Origin: Hymenobacter properus
GTDB taxonomy: Bacteria; Bacteroidota; Bacteroidia; Cytophagales; Hymenobacteraceae
NCBI RefSeq assembly: GCF_015694735.1
Contig: NZ_JADQDP010000001.1
Span: 1,178,001-1,242,000 of the forward strand
Direction: 5' to 3'
Length of the DNA: 64,000 nt
Shown here: positions 1-7,863 of the stretch, in pieces
How the letters are laid out: the number at the start of each line of letters is the position of its first letter
Position numbering within the stretch: position 1 is the stretch's first letter
Notes under the pieces: model-generated
What the model was told of the DNA's origin: nothing
The model's input: only the letters and a program-made list of their open reading frames with translations
Databases searched by the model: none
Made by a program: the position numbers and the translations under genes

Positions 1-328
1 CGCCAGCCAGGCCAGCGGCCGCCGCCTCGCCCAGCGCTACGCCAACCGCTACTTTGGCCTGCTCCGGGCCCTGCGCAGCAGCGGCGACGGCCACAGCCCC
101 GCCACGGCTTTTGTGGTGCCCACGGTAGACGACGAGTACACCCTGATGGGCTATTACAACCTGGATTTTAGCGAGCAGTCGCGAACGGGCACCACCGATG
201 TCTTCACTTTGAAGCCCATGGCCGAAGCCTCGGCGGGTGATGCCCAGCAGCACTTTAATGGCAATAGAATCTACTTCAATGTCAGTCAGCCGCTGAATTA
301 TTTGGGTGGGCTGATTAAAGACAAGTAG
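1..328 (+). CDS. DUF4919-family protein, C-terminal part (5' end outside window)
   Basis: The reading frame is open from base 2 to the stop at 328, so the gene enters from the left and only its last 108 residues are visible. The segment around SSGDGHSPATAF, followed by a short beta-rich tail with IYFNVS near the end, resembles the C-terminal part of Bacteroidota DUF4919 proteins as I remember them (SGDG..TAF, later YFNV). The function of that family is unknown. No start or signal peptide can be judged. The family call rests on motif memory, not on a search. Confidence 0.6.
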   Translation, partial: ASQASGRRLAQRYANRYFGLLRALRSSGDGHSPATAFVVPTVDDEYTLMGYYNLDFSEQSRTGTTDVFTLKPMAEASAGDAQQHFNGNRIYFNVSQPLNYLGGLIKDK

Positions 329-350
329 CTTTTCTAATTAAGTAATCGTC

Positions 351-953
351 TCACCCATTCAGCAGCTTGTAGCGCCGGATGGGCCGGCCGCGCCGCAGCT
401 GCCAAGCGTGGTAGGCGGTGGGGACGTCGTTGGTCCACCGCCGCAGCAGAAGCACAATGACCACAATTTCAAGCCGGCTGGCCACGCCAATGCCGAATGA
501 GGCTTGAAATAACCACCCGGCGTCGCCAGTGGTCAATAGCTGAATGAGAGCGGCCAGCGAAACTAGCACCCAGGCCTTAGCGCCCCACGAATGTGTGGCC
601 ACCTCCTTGCGAAACCGTAGCAGCGAAACGGCATACGTCAGCCCTTCCAGCAGCACCAGCAGCCAAAGCTGCGCTGTGTGCCGTGCGAAAAAGCCCGGCC
701 AGGCCAGGTAAGTGGCTCCGAGCACCAATACCCAAAAAATCTGGTCAACTGCGGAATCGAGCCGGCGCAGCTTTTCGGTGGAAAGGCTCAGGTGGCGGGC
801 CACGATGCCATCAAACACATCGGTGAGCACGCCCAGGGCCAGCAGCCCCACGGCTAGGGCGGCAAAGTGGGCCACAGCCTGGTAGCTAAGAACCAGCAGC
901 GCCCCGCCGATGACCAGCCGGGAATAGATAAGCAACAGTGGAACTTGCTTCAC
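351..953 (-). CDS. CDP-alcohol phosphatidyltransferase family membrane protein
   Basis: This multi-spanning membrane protein carries a CDP-alcohol phosphatidyltransferase signature, DVFDGIVAR then LDSAVD. The family consensus is D-x2-D-G-x2-A-R-x8-G-x3-D-x3-D. All four aspartates and the AR are present, but the consensus glycine is leucine. Such enzymes transfer a phosphoalcohol head group from a CDP-alcohol to a lipid or other alcohol acceptor in the inner membrane; the substrate cannot be told. I chose the GTG at 953, which gives 200 residues and leaves a 34-bp gap after the YiaA-like gene. The ATG at 1058 would overlap that gene and add a proline/arginine-rich stretch that does not look like a signal or membrane segment. 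It probably follows the YiaA-like gene in one transcript. Confidence 0.75.
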   Translation of the reverse strand: MKQVPLLLIYSRLVIGGALLVLSYQAVAHFAALAVGLLALGVLTDVFDGIVARHLSLSTEKLRRLDSAVDQIFWVLVLGATYLAWPGFFARHTAQLWLLVLLEGLTYAVSLLRFRKEVATHSWGAKAWVLVSLAALIQLLTTGDAGWLFQASFGIGVASRLEIVVIVLLLRRWTNDVPTAYHAWQLRRGRPIRRYKLLNG

Positions 954-987
954 AGCGGCCTTGGGGCAAAGTGAGCGGCGCGGCAGG

Positions 988-1428
988 CTACTGGGCGAGG
1001 TCGGCCGACGTGGGCGGGTTGGCGTGTAGGCTGTCGCGGGTGTTTTTCTGCACGGCAATGGCCCCGAACAAGCTCAGCACGAAGGCCATGCCGTAGAATC
1101 CCTTTTCACTCAGCGTGAGCGTGGCATTCCACAAACCGACTGTGAGTAGCAGCACCGTGAGTAGCACCGACACCCAGCTAATGCCGTAATAGAGGTTCGT
1201 AACGGGAATGCCTTCGAGGCGGTCGCGCACGCTTTTCTGCACCGAAATGGCGGCGAACAGGCCGTACATCAGCACGGTGAAGTAGTAGCCCTTTTCATTC
1301 AGGGCCATTTGCGCATTCCAGAGGCCGATGTTGAAGGCAACGATGCCCAGAAGCAAGGCCACCCAGGAGGCGGCGATGAAGGCCGAAGAAGTTTGCTGAA
1401 GGCGCGGGTTGGTGGCAGCGGGACTCAT
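988..1428 (-). CDS. YiaA/YiaB family inner membrane protein
   Basis: The protein has two tandem copies of the YiaA/YiaB two-helix unit. Each has an SWV motif, a hydrophobic helix ending in GLWNA, an EKG[YF]Y turn and a second helix ending in QK.xRD (VQKSVRD, then VQKNTRD). That gives four predicted membrane segments. Family function is unknown. The start at 1428 (MSPAATNP) is preferred because the 29 residues upstream in the longer frame are not membrane-like and come from intergenic-looking sequence. The neighbour on the same strand is the phosphatidyltransferase. Confidence 0.8.
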   Translation of the reverse strand: MSPAATNPRLQQTSSAFIAASWVALLLGIVAFNIGLWNAQMALNEKGYYFTVLMYGLFAAISVQKSVRDRLEGIPVTNLYYGISWVSVLLTVLLLTVGLWNATLTLSEKGFYGMAFVLSLFGAIAVQKNTRDSLHANPPTSADLAQ

Positions 1429-1604
1429 AGGAATTAGGGGGGCAAGGTCGTGGTTATGGCTTGCGACCCACGCGGCGTTGCGTTTTGGCCGAAGCGCTGC
1501 AAACGTACTCCCCACCTACTCCCGGCCGCCAGCTGATTTTTGCTTTTTCCAGACTTTTCAGGTTGCTCTCTTGGCTTCCTCGCAGCCTACAAAATACCAC
1601 AAAC

Positions 1605-1650
1605 AAGAAACCCAGGCCTTATTTTGGCCTGGATTTCTCTTTTTTTCAAG
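1605..1650 (-). terminator. Hairpin terminator after mutS2
   Basis: A perfect 7-bp stem (CCAGGCC, 1612-1618, with GGCCTGG, 1626-1632) has a 7-nt loop. It lies about 55 bp beyond the mutS2 stop. On the minus strand it is followed by a U-rich run (GTTTCTTGTTT). On the plus strand it is followed by an even longer T run (1633-1650), so it could work in both directions, although only mutS2 transcription points into it. Confidence 0.6.
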
Positions 1651-1685
1651 GACATTAGTGGCGTCCCGCCGCCAAGTAAAATACG

Positions 1686-4127
1686 CTACTTCAGCACGGC
1701 AATGGTGACGCCGTCGCCGCCGCGGTCGGCGTGCTCGTCGGCCACGCTGGCCACGGCGCGCTGCGAGCGCAGATAGTCGCGCACCACCTGGCGCAGCACC
1801 CCATTGCCGCGGCCGTGAAGGAACTTGATTTCGGGCATGCCCAGCATCACGGCGTCGTCCACGAAGCTCATGGTTTTGGTGAGGGCGTCTTCGGCACGCT
1901 CGCCGCGCAGGTCGAGCGTGGGGCTGAAGCCGGCCATGCGGTCGGTGATGTTGAGGCCGTTGCCGCCCCCTCCGCCGCCACCCAGCTTGCCGGCTTTGGC
2001 CTTGGCGGCCTGCTCCCGCTCGCGGATTTCGGCGCGGCCCAGCTTTTCGAGCTGGTTCACCTTCACCAAGGTTTTGAGACCGCCGAACAGCACTTCGGCG
2101 GTTTTACCTTTCACGCTCACCACCTCGCCGTGGCCTTCCTGCCCGTAGAGGGCCACCTTGTCGCCGGGCTGCAGGCCGCCGGTTTCGGCGCGCTCGCGGG
2201 TGGCCTTGGGCTTGGGCGGCTCAATCTGCAACTCCTTCCGCACGAAGTTGTCGAGCTTCTCGCGGGCGGCTTTGTTCACCTCCTTCTCAGCGTTGCCGCG
2301 GCGGATTTCGCCAATGGTGGCCTCAATCTGCTGGTTGGTGTTCACCAACAGGGCTTTGGCTTGCTGCTTGGCCGTGCGCAGGGTTTCGATTTTCGTGTCT
2401 TCGAGGTGCTGCTTGAGGTCCTGGTATTCCTGGGCGGCCTTCTTGAGTCGACGCTCGGCTTTGGCAGCTTCGGCGGTGCGCTGCTCTAGCTCGGTTTTCT
2501 CCTTTTCAAGGCCTTCGAGCAGGCGGTCGTAGCGGATTTTGTCCTTGCCCACCAGCTGCGTGGCGCGCTCCACCACCTCCTTGGGCAGGCCAATTTTGCG
2601 GGCTATTTCGATGGCAAACGACGAGCCCGGCTTGCCCACCTCCAGTCGGTAAAGCGGCTGCAGCTTCTCCGGGTCGTAGCGCATGGCCCCGTTGATGAGG
2701 TGCGGGGTGCGCTCGGCAAAATTCTTCAGATTAGTGTAGTGCGTGGTGATGACGCCATATACTCTTGCTCTATTCAGCTGGTCGAGCACGGCCTCGGCAA
2801 TGGCGCCGCCCAGGCTGGGTTCGGTACCGGTGCCGAATTCGTCAATCAGTACCAGGCTTTTCTTGCCGGCCAGGGTCAGGAACTGCTTCATGGCCAGCAA
2901 GTGCGAGGAGTAGGTCGACAGGTCATTTTCCAGGCTCTGCTCGTCGCCGATATCCAGGAAAATGTCCTCGAACACGCCGGCTTCGGAGTTGTCGGCACAG
3001 GGAATCAGCAGGCCCATTTGCAGCATGAACTGCACCAGGCCCACCGTTTTCAAGCTCACCGACTTACCGCCGGCGTTGGGGCCGGAAATCACCAGAATGC
3101 GCTGCTCGTGATTTAGCTCCAGGTCGAGCGGCACCACTTCGCGGGCGTCGCCGTTCTCGCGCTTGTGCTGGGCGAATGCCAGTTGCAGCAGTGGATGGCG
3201 CACGCCGTGCCACTTCAGCAGCGGCTTGTTGTGCAGCTTGGGCAACTGGCAGTCGAGCGTGACGGCCAGCCGTGCCTTGGCCCGAATGAAGTCAATCAGC
3301 CCGAGGTAGGAATAGGCCTTGCGCAGGTCCGGAATGTGGGGGCGCAACTGGTTGGTGAGGGCCGTAAGGATGCGAATCAGCTCGCGGTGATAGGCGTTGT
3401 CGAGGTCCTTGATGTCGTTGTTGAGCTCGAACACCTCGGCCGGCTCGATGTACACGGTCTGGCCCGAGGCCGACTCGTCGTGAATCAGGCCCTTCACCTT
3501 TCGCTTGTGCTCGGCAATGACGGGCAGCACCAGGCGGCCGCCCCGAATGGTGGGCTCGGCATCGCCCGGAATCCAACCCTCGGTTTTGGCGTGGCGCAGG
3601 ATGCCGGCAATCTGGCGGCGCAGCTGGCCTTGGCGGGCAATCAGCTCCTGCCGAATCTGGCGCAGCAGCGGCGAGGCATCGTCGCGCACGCCGCCCTCGT
3701 CGTCTACTACTTTGTCCATGGCGGCCAGCAGGTTGCGGTCTACCTGCACGCCGATGCCCAGCAGGCGCAGCGTGGGGTACAGTTCCTCGTCGGCTTGGGT
3801 GAAGAAGGTAAGCGCCTCCCGGATGGTGCGCAGGCTCATCTTCACCTCAAAAAACGCGGCCACGTCGAGGTAGGCGCCTGGCAGAGCAGCGCGCTTGAGG
3901 TGCACCTTGGCGTCGTGGTAGTGCGAAGCCGGAAAATCGGCCCCGGAGCGCAGCAGGTAGGCGAATTCATCGGCTTGCTGCAGCAGTTTCAGCAGGGGCT
4001 CGTGCTTGGTTTGGAACTCCATGCGGGCCACGTACTGCCGGCCCAGGGCCGATAGGCAATTGGCTTCGAGCTGCTCGCGCAGGGTGTTGAAGCCAATTTT
4101 TTGTTCAAAGTGTTGGGGTAAAAGCAA
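1686..4127 (-). CDS. mutS2: Endonuclease MutS2
   Basis: This 813-residue protein has full MutS2 architecture. An N-terminal MutS core/clamp region comes first. An ABC-type ATPase follows, with Walker A GPNAGGKS near residue 350 and Walker B VLIDEFGTGTEPS. Next are a long charged coiled-coil region (about residues 520-640), a KOW-like segment, a glycine-rich linker (GGGGGGG) and a C-terminal Smr domain with LDLRGERAEDA and HGRGNG. MutS2 proteins lack the mismatch-recognition domain of MutS; they are linked to suppression of homologous recombination and, in some bacteria, to rescue of collided ribosomes. The LDLR and HGxGxG motifs of the Smr nuclease are intact. It appears to be a stand-alone unit with a terminator downstream. 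Confidence 0.95.
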   Translation of the reverse strand: MLLPQHFEQKIGFNTLREQLEANCLSALGRQYVARMEFQTKHEPLLKLLQQADEFAYLLRSGADFPASHYHDAKVHLKRAALPGAYLDVAAFFEVKMSLRTIREALTFFTQADEELYPTLRLLGIGVQVDRNLLAAMDKVVDDEGGVRDDASPLLRQIRQELIARQGQLRRQIAGILRHAKTEGWIPGDAEPTIRGGRLVLPVIAEHKRKVKGLIHDESASGQTVYIEPAEVFELNNDIKDLDNAYHRELIRILTALTNQLRPHIPDLRKAYSYLGLIDFIRAKARLAVTLDCQLPKLHNKPLLKWHGVRHPLLQLAFAQHKRENGDAREVVPLDLELNHEQRILVISGPNAGGKSVSLKTVGLVQFMLQMGLLIPCADNSEAGVFEDIFLDIGDEQSLENDLSTYSSHLLAMKQFLTLAGKKSLVLIDEFGTGTEPSLGGAIAEAVLDQLNRARVYGVITTHYTNLKNFAERTPHLINGAMRYDPEKLQPLYRLEVGKPGSSFAIEIARKIGLPKEVVERATQLVGKDKIRYDRLLEGLEKEKTELEQRTAEAAKAERRLKKAAQEYQDLKQHLEDTKIETLRTAKQQAKALLVNTNQQIEATIGEIRRGNAEKEVNKAAREKLDNFVRKELQIEPPKPKATRERAETGGLQPGDKVALYGQEGHGEVVSVKGKTAEVLFGGLKTLVKVNQLEKLGRAEIREREQAAKAKAGKLGGGGGGGNGLNITDRMAGFSPTLDLRGERAEDALTKTMSFVDDAVMLGMPEIKFLHGRGNGVLRQVVRDYLRSQRAVASVADEHADRGGDGVTIAVLK

Positions 4128-4230
4128 GAAGGTAGTCTTTCAGTATTTCGGAAATTGGATACGAAGGTAAACAGCTAAGCGGGCGGGAAGATTCGCCGGT
4201 TTATTACTTAAATGTGCCCTATGCTGCCGT

Positions 4231-4905
4231 CTACCGTTTCCATTGCATGCGGGCATGGCGCCAGGCCAGGGCATAAATAGTGAGCAGCAGACTTGCAAAG
4301 AGGAAACCGCCCCAGGTGCCTTCGCTGGCCAGCGGCTGCCCGGCCCGCCAGCCCAGCCACCCCACGAAGGTGGCGAAAACAACCAGCCAAAACGCCCCAG
4401 CCGGCCGCTCCAGAAAGCCAAGGTTAGCTATTTGCGGCTGTTGCGGGTGCTGCCGCTGATAGGCTGCCACGATGCTTTCAAAAGCGTTTATCAGCGCCCA
4501 CATCTTGCCCATGCCCTGCGGGTGTAGCCGGCTGTTGAGGTGAAGGCACAGCGTACGGCCCCGGCGCGGCCTGATGGTTAGGCCGGAGTTAAAATAAGTG
4601 CTGTAAGAGACCATGTCGGCAAACGCAAGATGCTGCACGGTGCCAGTTGTCTCGTAGCAGACCGTCAGCCCCGTCTCATCCAGCGTAGCAGTGGCCAGGC
4701 TGTAGGCAACTTTTTTGCCCAGCCGCTCTGGCAAAACCCATAAGCCCGCAAACCACAGCCCCAGTCCGACAATGCCCAGCAGCGGATAGAGAGCGGCCGC
4801 AAAGCCAATCAGTCCCATTGTCGCCAGCGCTACCACTATGGTAGCAAGTACAAAGCTTGTGGCCTTCCACCGGTTGGTCAGGACGAGAGGGAAGCGTTGC
4901 TCCAT
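4231..4905 (-). CDS. Hypothetical membrane protein (2 TM - soluble - 2 TM)
   Basis: This 224-residue protein has two hydrophobic segments near residues 15-60, a soluble beta-rich middle (TLDETGLTVCYETTG and following), and two more hydrophobic segments near residues 165-215. It has no recognisable catalytic motif. The layout matches the upstream gene at 4936-5700, 30 bp away on the same strand, so the two probably form an operon. The soluble middle could be a small bacterial PH-like or YcxB-like domain; that is inference from size and layout only. Confidence 0.6.
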   Translation of the reverse strand: MEQRFPLVLTNRWKATSFVLATIVVALATMGLIGFAAALYPLLGIVGLGLWFAGLWVLPERLGKKVAYSLATATLDETGLTVCYETTGTVQHLAFADMVSYSTYFNSGLTIRPRRGRTLCLHLNSRLHPQGMGKMWALINAFESIVAAYQRQHPQQPQIANLGFLERPAGAFWLVVFATFVGWLGWRAGQPLASEGTWGGFLFASLLLTIYALAWRHARMQWKR

Positions 4906-4935
4906 AAGGCAGTTGGCAGCCCAGCGTAAACTTGA

Positions 4936-5700
4936 CTATTTGGCCTCGGCCGGAGCAGCCGAGTCGTCGGTCTTTTGGTTGCGCCGGTACAGGCCCAGGT
5001 ACAAAGCCGTGAACGTGAACAAGCGCAACGAAACCGTCCATTCCACACCGGGTACGAGCAGGAGCACCACGCCCAGCGCCATCAGCGCGTAGCACAGCCA
5101 CGCTAAGGCTCGGCCCAGCCCACTCTGGTAGAAATTGGGGCGATGCAGGCTTTCGGCGGGCGCGCCGGCGTCGGCCACCTGGCCCTGCATCGCCTCGCTC
5201 AGGCTGAGGGCATCCACCAGGCCGGGCAGGTTGGCCTCGGCGGCTGAGATGCCGCGCTTGGGGCGGTCGGCCAGCTGCAGCATGGGGCCGTTGGCGCGGT
5301 AGAGCTTGATGTGACTGCCGCCCTGCGACAGGATTTCGCCAAAGCCGGTGAAGTCGCCCAAGGGGTATTCGGCCGGGGCCAGGCCGTAGGCTACGCTGCG
5401 GTCGCGGGGCTCGAGGCGCAGGGCCGCGGGCGTGAGGGTGGCCAGCACGGGCAACATGCTGCGGCGCAACAGCGGCCAGGCCGCAGCCAGCATCAGTAGG
5501 CCGAGCAACAGCAGCCCCCCGCCCCACGCCAGGTTGCCTTCGCTCAGCAACAGGCAGGCGCCAATGAGTACCGGCAGCCCAAACGCCGGGATAAGGATGC
5601 CAGCCAGCATCAGGCCCATGCGCACCAGCACGAGGTGACTCCGCAAGGTGGTGGGCTGGGTGGCAATTGATTCAGCAGTAGCGGGTAGCGGTGCGCTCAT
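4936..5700 (-). CDS. Hypothetical membrane protein (2 TM - soluble - 2 TM)
   Basis: This 254-residue protein has two adjacent hydrophobic helices around residues 25-80 (AGILIPAFGLPVLIGACLLL, then GGGLLLLGLLMLAAAW), a soluble region of about 100 residues, and two further helices near residues 190-235. The C-terminus is short and charged. I do not recognise the family. It is the first gene of a probable two-gene unit with 4231-4905, which has the same topology. The 156 bp upstream (5701-5856) hold no gene I can support. Confidence 0.6.
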   Translation of the reverse strand: MSAPLPATAESIATQPTTLRSHLVLVRMGLMLAGILIPAFGLPVLIGACLLLSEGNLAWGGGLLLLGLLMLAAAWPLLRRSMLPVLATLTPAALRLEPRDRSVAYGLAPAEYPLGDFTGFGEILSQGGSHIKLYRANGPMLQLADRPKRGISAAEANLPGLVDALSLSEAMQGQVADAGAPAESLHRPNFYQSGLGRALAWLCYALMALGVVLLLVPGVEWTVSLRLFTFTALYLGLYRRNQKTDDSAAPAEAK

Positions 5701-5856
5701 AGCAGATAACGTTGGGGTGAGAGGGCAGCCAAATTATCTGTCTGTCAGTGAAAAAGCAAATTGCGGTAGCGGGCCCGAGCGGCACAGGGTGAAGACCATG
5801 CCCAGATTTTATTCCCAGAGCGGGGACAAGAGTCAAATATGCGCCCGGCCGAAATC

Positions 5857-6297
5857 TCAGGTAGCTTTTGCGGCGCGATATACTTTGAAAAAAAGTCCAG
5901 CCATTAGGAGAGCACCGCCCGCCACAAGGGCGTGTACAGTCCAAGTGTTTCGCTCCCACTTATCGTCCATCATTGCCACCTGGGGTGCGGCAGCCGCATA
6001 GAGCACGGGCACCAAGTCGTTGAGCTGGTGCCGCTGGTCGTTGCTCGTGAACCGGTTGGTGACTTGGTAGTGGGTGTGGCCCACGGCGTATTCTACCGTG
6101 TAGATGGTTGCAGCGTACCAGCCTCGCTGGTAAAAAACATCGACCACTTTGCCCTGAGTGCGGGTCCCGTTGGAAAGTAGTGCATTGGCAAACCGAAAAT
6201 CCTGCCACGACAAATAAGCCAAGAAGAGCGCCACGGCAAGCAGCAAAAAGCAGGAATACAGGAGCCAGCGAGGCGCTACTGGATGGTTTGGTTTCAT
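5857..6297 (-). CDS. DUF3592-like membrane protein
   Basis: This short protein has an N-terminal membrane helix (LLYSCFLLLAVALFLAYLSW), an extracytoplasmic domain with TQGKVVDVFY near its start, and a C-terminal helix (ALVAGGALLMAGLFF). The layout of helix, G-x-V segment, beta domain and helix resembles DUF3592 proteins, which have no defined role. The start at 6297 (MKPNH) is preferred over 6342, whose extra 15 residues would overlap the preceding gene. It is probably co-transcribed with the lipoprotein upstream. Confidence 0.55.
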   Translation of the reverse strand: MKPNHPVAPRWLLYSCFLLLAVALFLAYLSWQDFRFANALLSNGTRTQGKVVDVFYQRGWYAATIYTVEYAVGHTHYQVTNRFTSNDQRHQLNDLVPVLYAAAAPQVAMMDDKWERNTWTVHALVAGGALLMAGLFFKVYRAAKAT

Positions 6298-6331
6298 GCC
6301 GGGTGCACTTGTGCGGCCGCGTTCCGGAGAG

Positions 6332-6832
6332 TTATTCCCCATCAGAAGAAAATGGCTTTAGGTCCAGAATAACGGCCCGACGCGGCAATGCAAGCGACTG
6401 TTTGCTTGCATGTTCCAAATCAGCAACTTCATAAACAAGCACTTGTTCGTGCTCCCCACTTTCCCCGCTGTAAGTAAAATGCAGCCGTGTATTCTTAGCA
6501 AGTAGCGGCGCAAAGGCTGCGGTTCCGGGGCTTGCGTCGTTGCAGGTGGCCAGCACAGTATCGCGGGCGTCAACCGTTAGGCATTGGTCGAATATTCGGA
6601 CACTATAGTTCCGGTGGTTAACAGAATCAACGGTGAATTTTGGCTGGCCTTGGGTGTAGTGGCCGAAGGTTTGCGTTGCACTCGCCCCCACCCAGTAGAA
6701 CAGCGCCCCACTTTCAATCGGGTCGTCTGCAGGCCGGGACTTGCGACCGGCAGCGCCGCTGTCTTGGTGTGATTGACATGCGACCACCGCCAGCGGCATC
6801 AGGCAAAGGAGACGCAGGGCATAACGGAGCAT
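6332..6832 (-). CDS. Putative lipoprotein of unknown function
   Basis: Starting at 6832, the protein begins with a short basic-hydrophobic segment ending in LAVVAC, a plausible lipobox with the lipidated cysteine at about residue 19. The mature part of roughly 145 residues is polar and I recognise no domain in it. It contains two further cysteines (DQC, ATC) that could form a disulfide outside the cytoplasm. An upstream ATG at 6868 exists but would put an acidic stretch before the signal. The next gene on the strand is the DUF3592-like protein. Confidence 0.55.
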   Translation of the reverse strand: MLRYALRLLCLMPLAVVACQSHQDSGAAGRKSRPADDPIESGALFYWVGASATQTFGHYTQGQPKFTVDSVNHRNYSVRIFDQCLTVDARDTVLATCNDASPGTAAFAPLLAKNTRLHFTYSGESGEHEQVLVYEVADLEHASKQSLALPRRAVILDLKPFSSDGE

Positions 6833-6968
6833 AGCGCGCAAGATATTTTCTTCGACCATTTGGCCCAAGCTGCCGCTAGCCGCCCCAAATGCTTAATGTG
6901 CAGGCAAATTAAATTTGAGGCACCAGACTAGCTGGTGTGTAGCACGCGCGCCAGCGACGCCATTTGCC

Positions 6969-7721
6969 CTACTTATCCACCCCCGCCCCAAACAGCGCGA
7001 AGTCATATTTCACCGGGTCGGCGGGGTCGAGTTGGCGCAGGTTGGCGGTGAGTTCTTCGGCAGCTTCCCAGTCCACGAGTTTGCGGGTGAGCAGGCCCAG
7101 GGGGCGGGCCTGCCGCTCCACGTGCAGGTCGATGGGCATGATGAGGTCGGCGGGCGAGAGGCGCGTCCAGAGGCCGAAGTCTACGCCGTGGTCATCGCGG
7201 CGCACCAGCCAGCGCAAGTACATGTTCACGCGCTTGCAGGCCGATTTGCGGGCCGGCGTGGCCACGTGCTTGCGGGTGCGCTGGGGTGCATCGGGCAGGC
7301 TAAAGAAGCGGTTGTGGAAGTTGATGAGCCGCTCGCGCTGTGAGTGCCCCACCAGAAACGCGGTTTCCAGCGAATCGTGCTGCCGGTACCAGTCGCGCAG
7401 AAACTCCACGAAATACAGCAAGTCGGTGTCGCAAAACGTGCGGTGGCAGAAACCCAGCAGGCGCTTGAGGTCCTCGTCCTGGTGCTGCGTCACGAACTGG
7501 TAGGGCGTGTCGTCCATGCGGCGCAGCAGCTCGTTGCACTTGTTGATGATGGTGGGCCGCTGCCCCCAGGCCAGCAGTGCCGCAAACAGGGCCGAAATCT
7601 CAATATCCTGCTTCTGGGTGAAGCGGTGCGGGATTTGAATGGGGTCGTTCTTAATGAAATCGGGCCGGTTGTAGCGCTCGTACTGGGCGTCGAGTTGGCG
7701 GCGGAGTTGGGCGATGTTCAA
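6969..7721 (-). CDS. TIGR02757 family protein (DUF2400)
   Basis: The sequence fits the TIGR02757/DUF2400 family: an N-terminal LRRQLDAQYERYNRPDFI, a central ALLAWGQRPTI, and a C-terminal DLIMPIDLHVERQAR. The family is frequent in Bacteroidota and its function is not established. The frame also opens at an ATG at 7760, but that ATG lies inside the arm of a palindromic repeat. The TTG at 7721 gives LNIAQLRRQLDAQ, matching where family members usually begin, so I annotate 250 residues from there. If the ATG at 7760 is used, the first residues are repeat-derived. Confidence 0.8.
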   Translation of the reverse strand: MNIAQLRRQLDAQYERYNRPDFIKNDPIQIPHRFTQKQDIEISALFAALLAWGQRPTIINKCNELLRRMDDTPYQFVTQHQDEDLKRLLGFCHRTFCDTDLLYFVEFLRDWYRQHDSLETAFLVGHSQRERLINFHNRFFSLPDAPQRTRKHVATPARKSACKRVNMYLRWLVRRDDHGVDFGLWTRLSPADLIMPIDLHVERQARPLGLLTRKLVDWEAAEELTANLRQLDPADPVKYDFALFGAGVDK

Positions 7722-7744
7722 CGAGGTAAGTATAAATGCATGAA

Positions 7745-7850
7745 ATAACACGCCTGTCATCCTGAGCGCAGCGAAGGACCTTCTAACGGCTGAACTGTCG
7801 TTCCAACGTAAGAAGGTCCTTCGCTGCGCTCAGGATGACAGGCGTGTTAT
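7745..7850. repeat. Palindromic intergenic repeat, copy A
   Basis: Two perfect 40-bp arms (7745-7784 and 7811-7850) flank a 26-nt loop. The arm core is GTCATCCTGAGCGCAGCGAA followed by GGACCTT. The element sits between the LysM gene and the TIGR02757 gene and belongs to the family also found at 9783, 39527, 43060, 44568, 50785, 56775, 62887 and 63491. The arm contains an ATG that opens the TIGR02757 frame. Confidence 0.95.
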
Positions 7851-7863
7851 AATGACAACCGCC

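Noticed and set aside
954..1058. Extended N-terminus for the CDP-alcohol phosphatidyltransferase
   Set aside because: It overlaps the YiaA-like gene by 71 bp and adds a Pro/Arg-rich stretch without family similarity.
1731..2489. Plus-strand frame inside mutS2
   Set aside because: It is antisense to the conserved Smr and coiled-coil part of MutS2.
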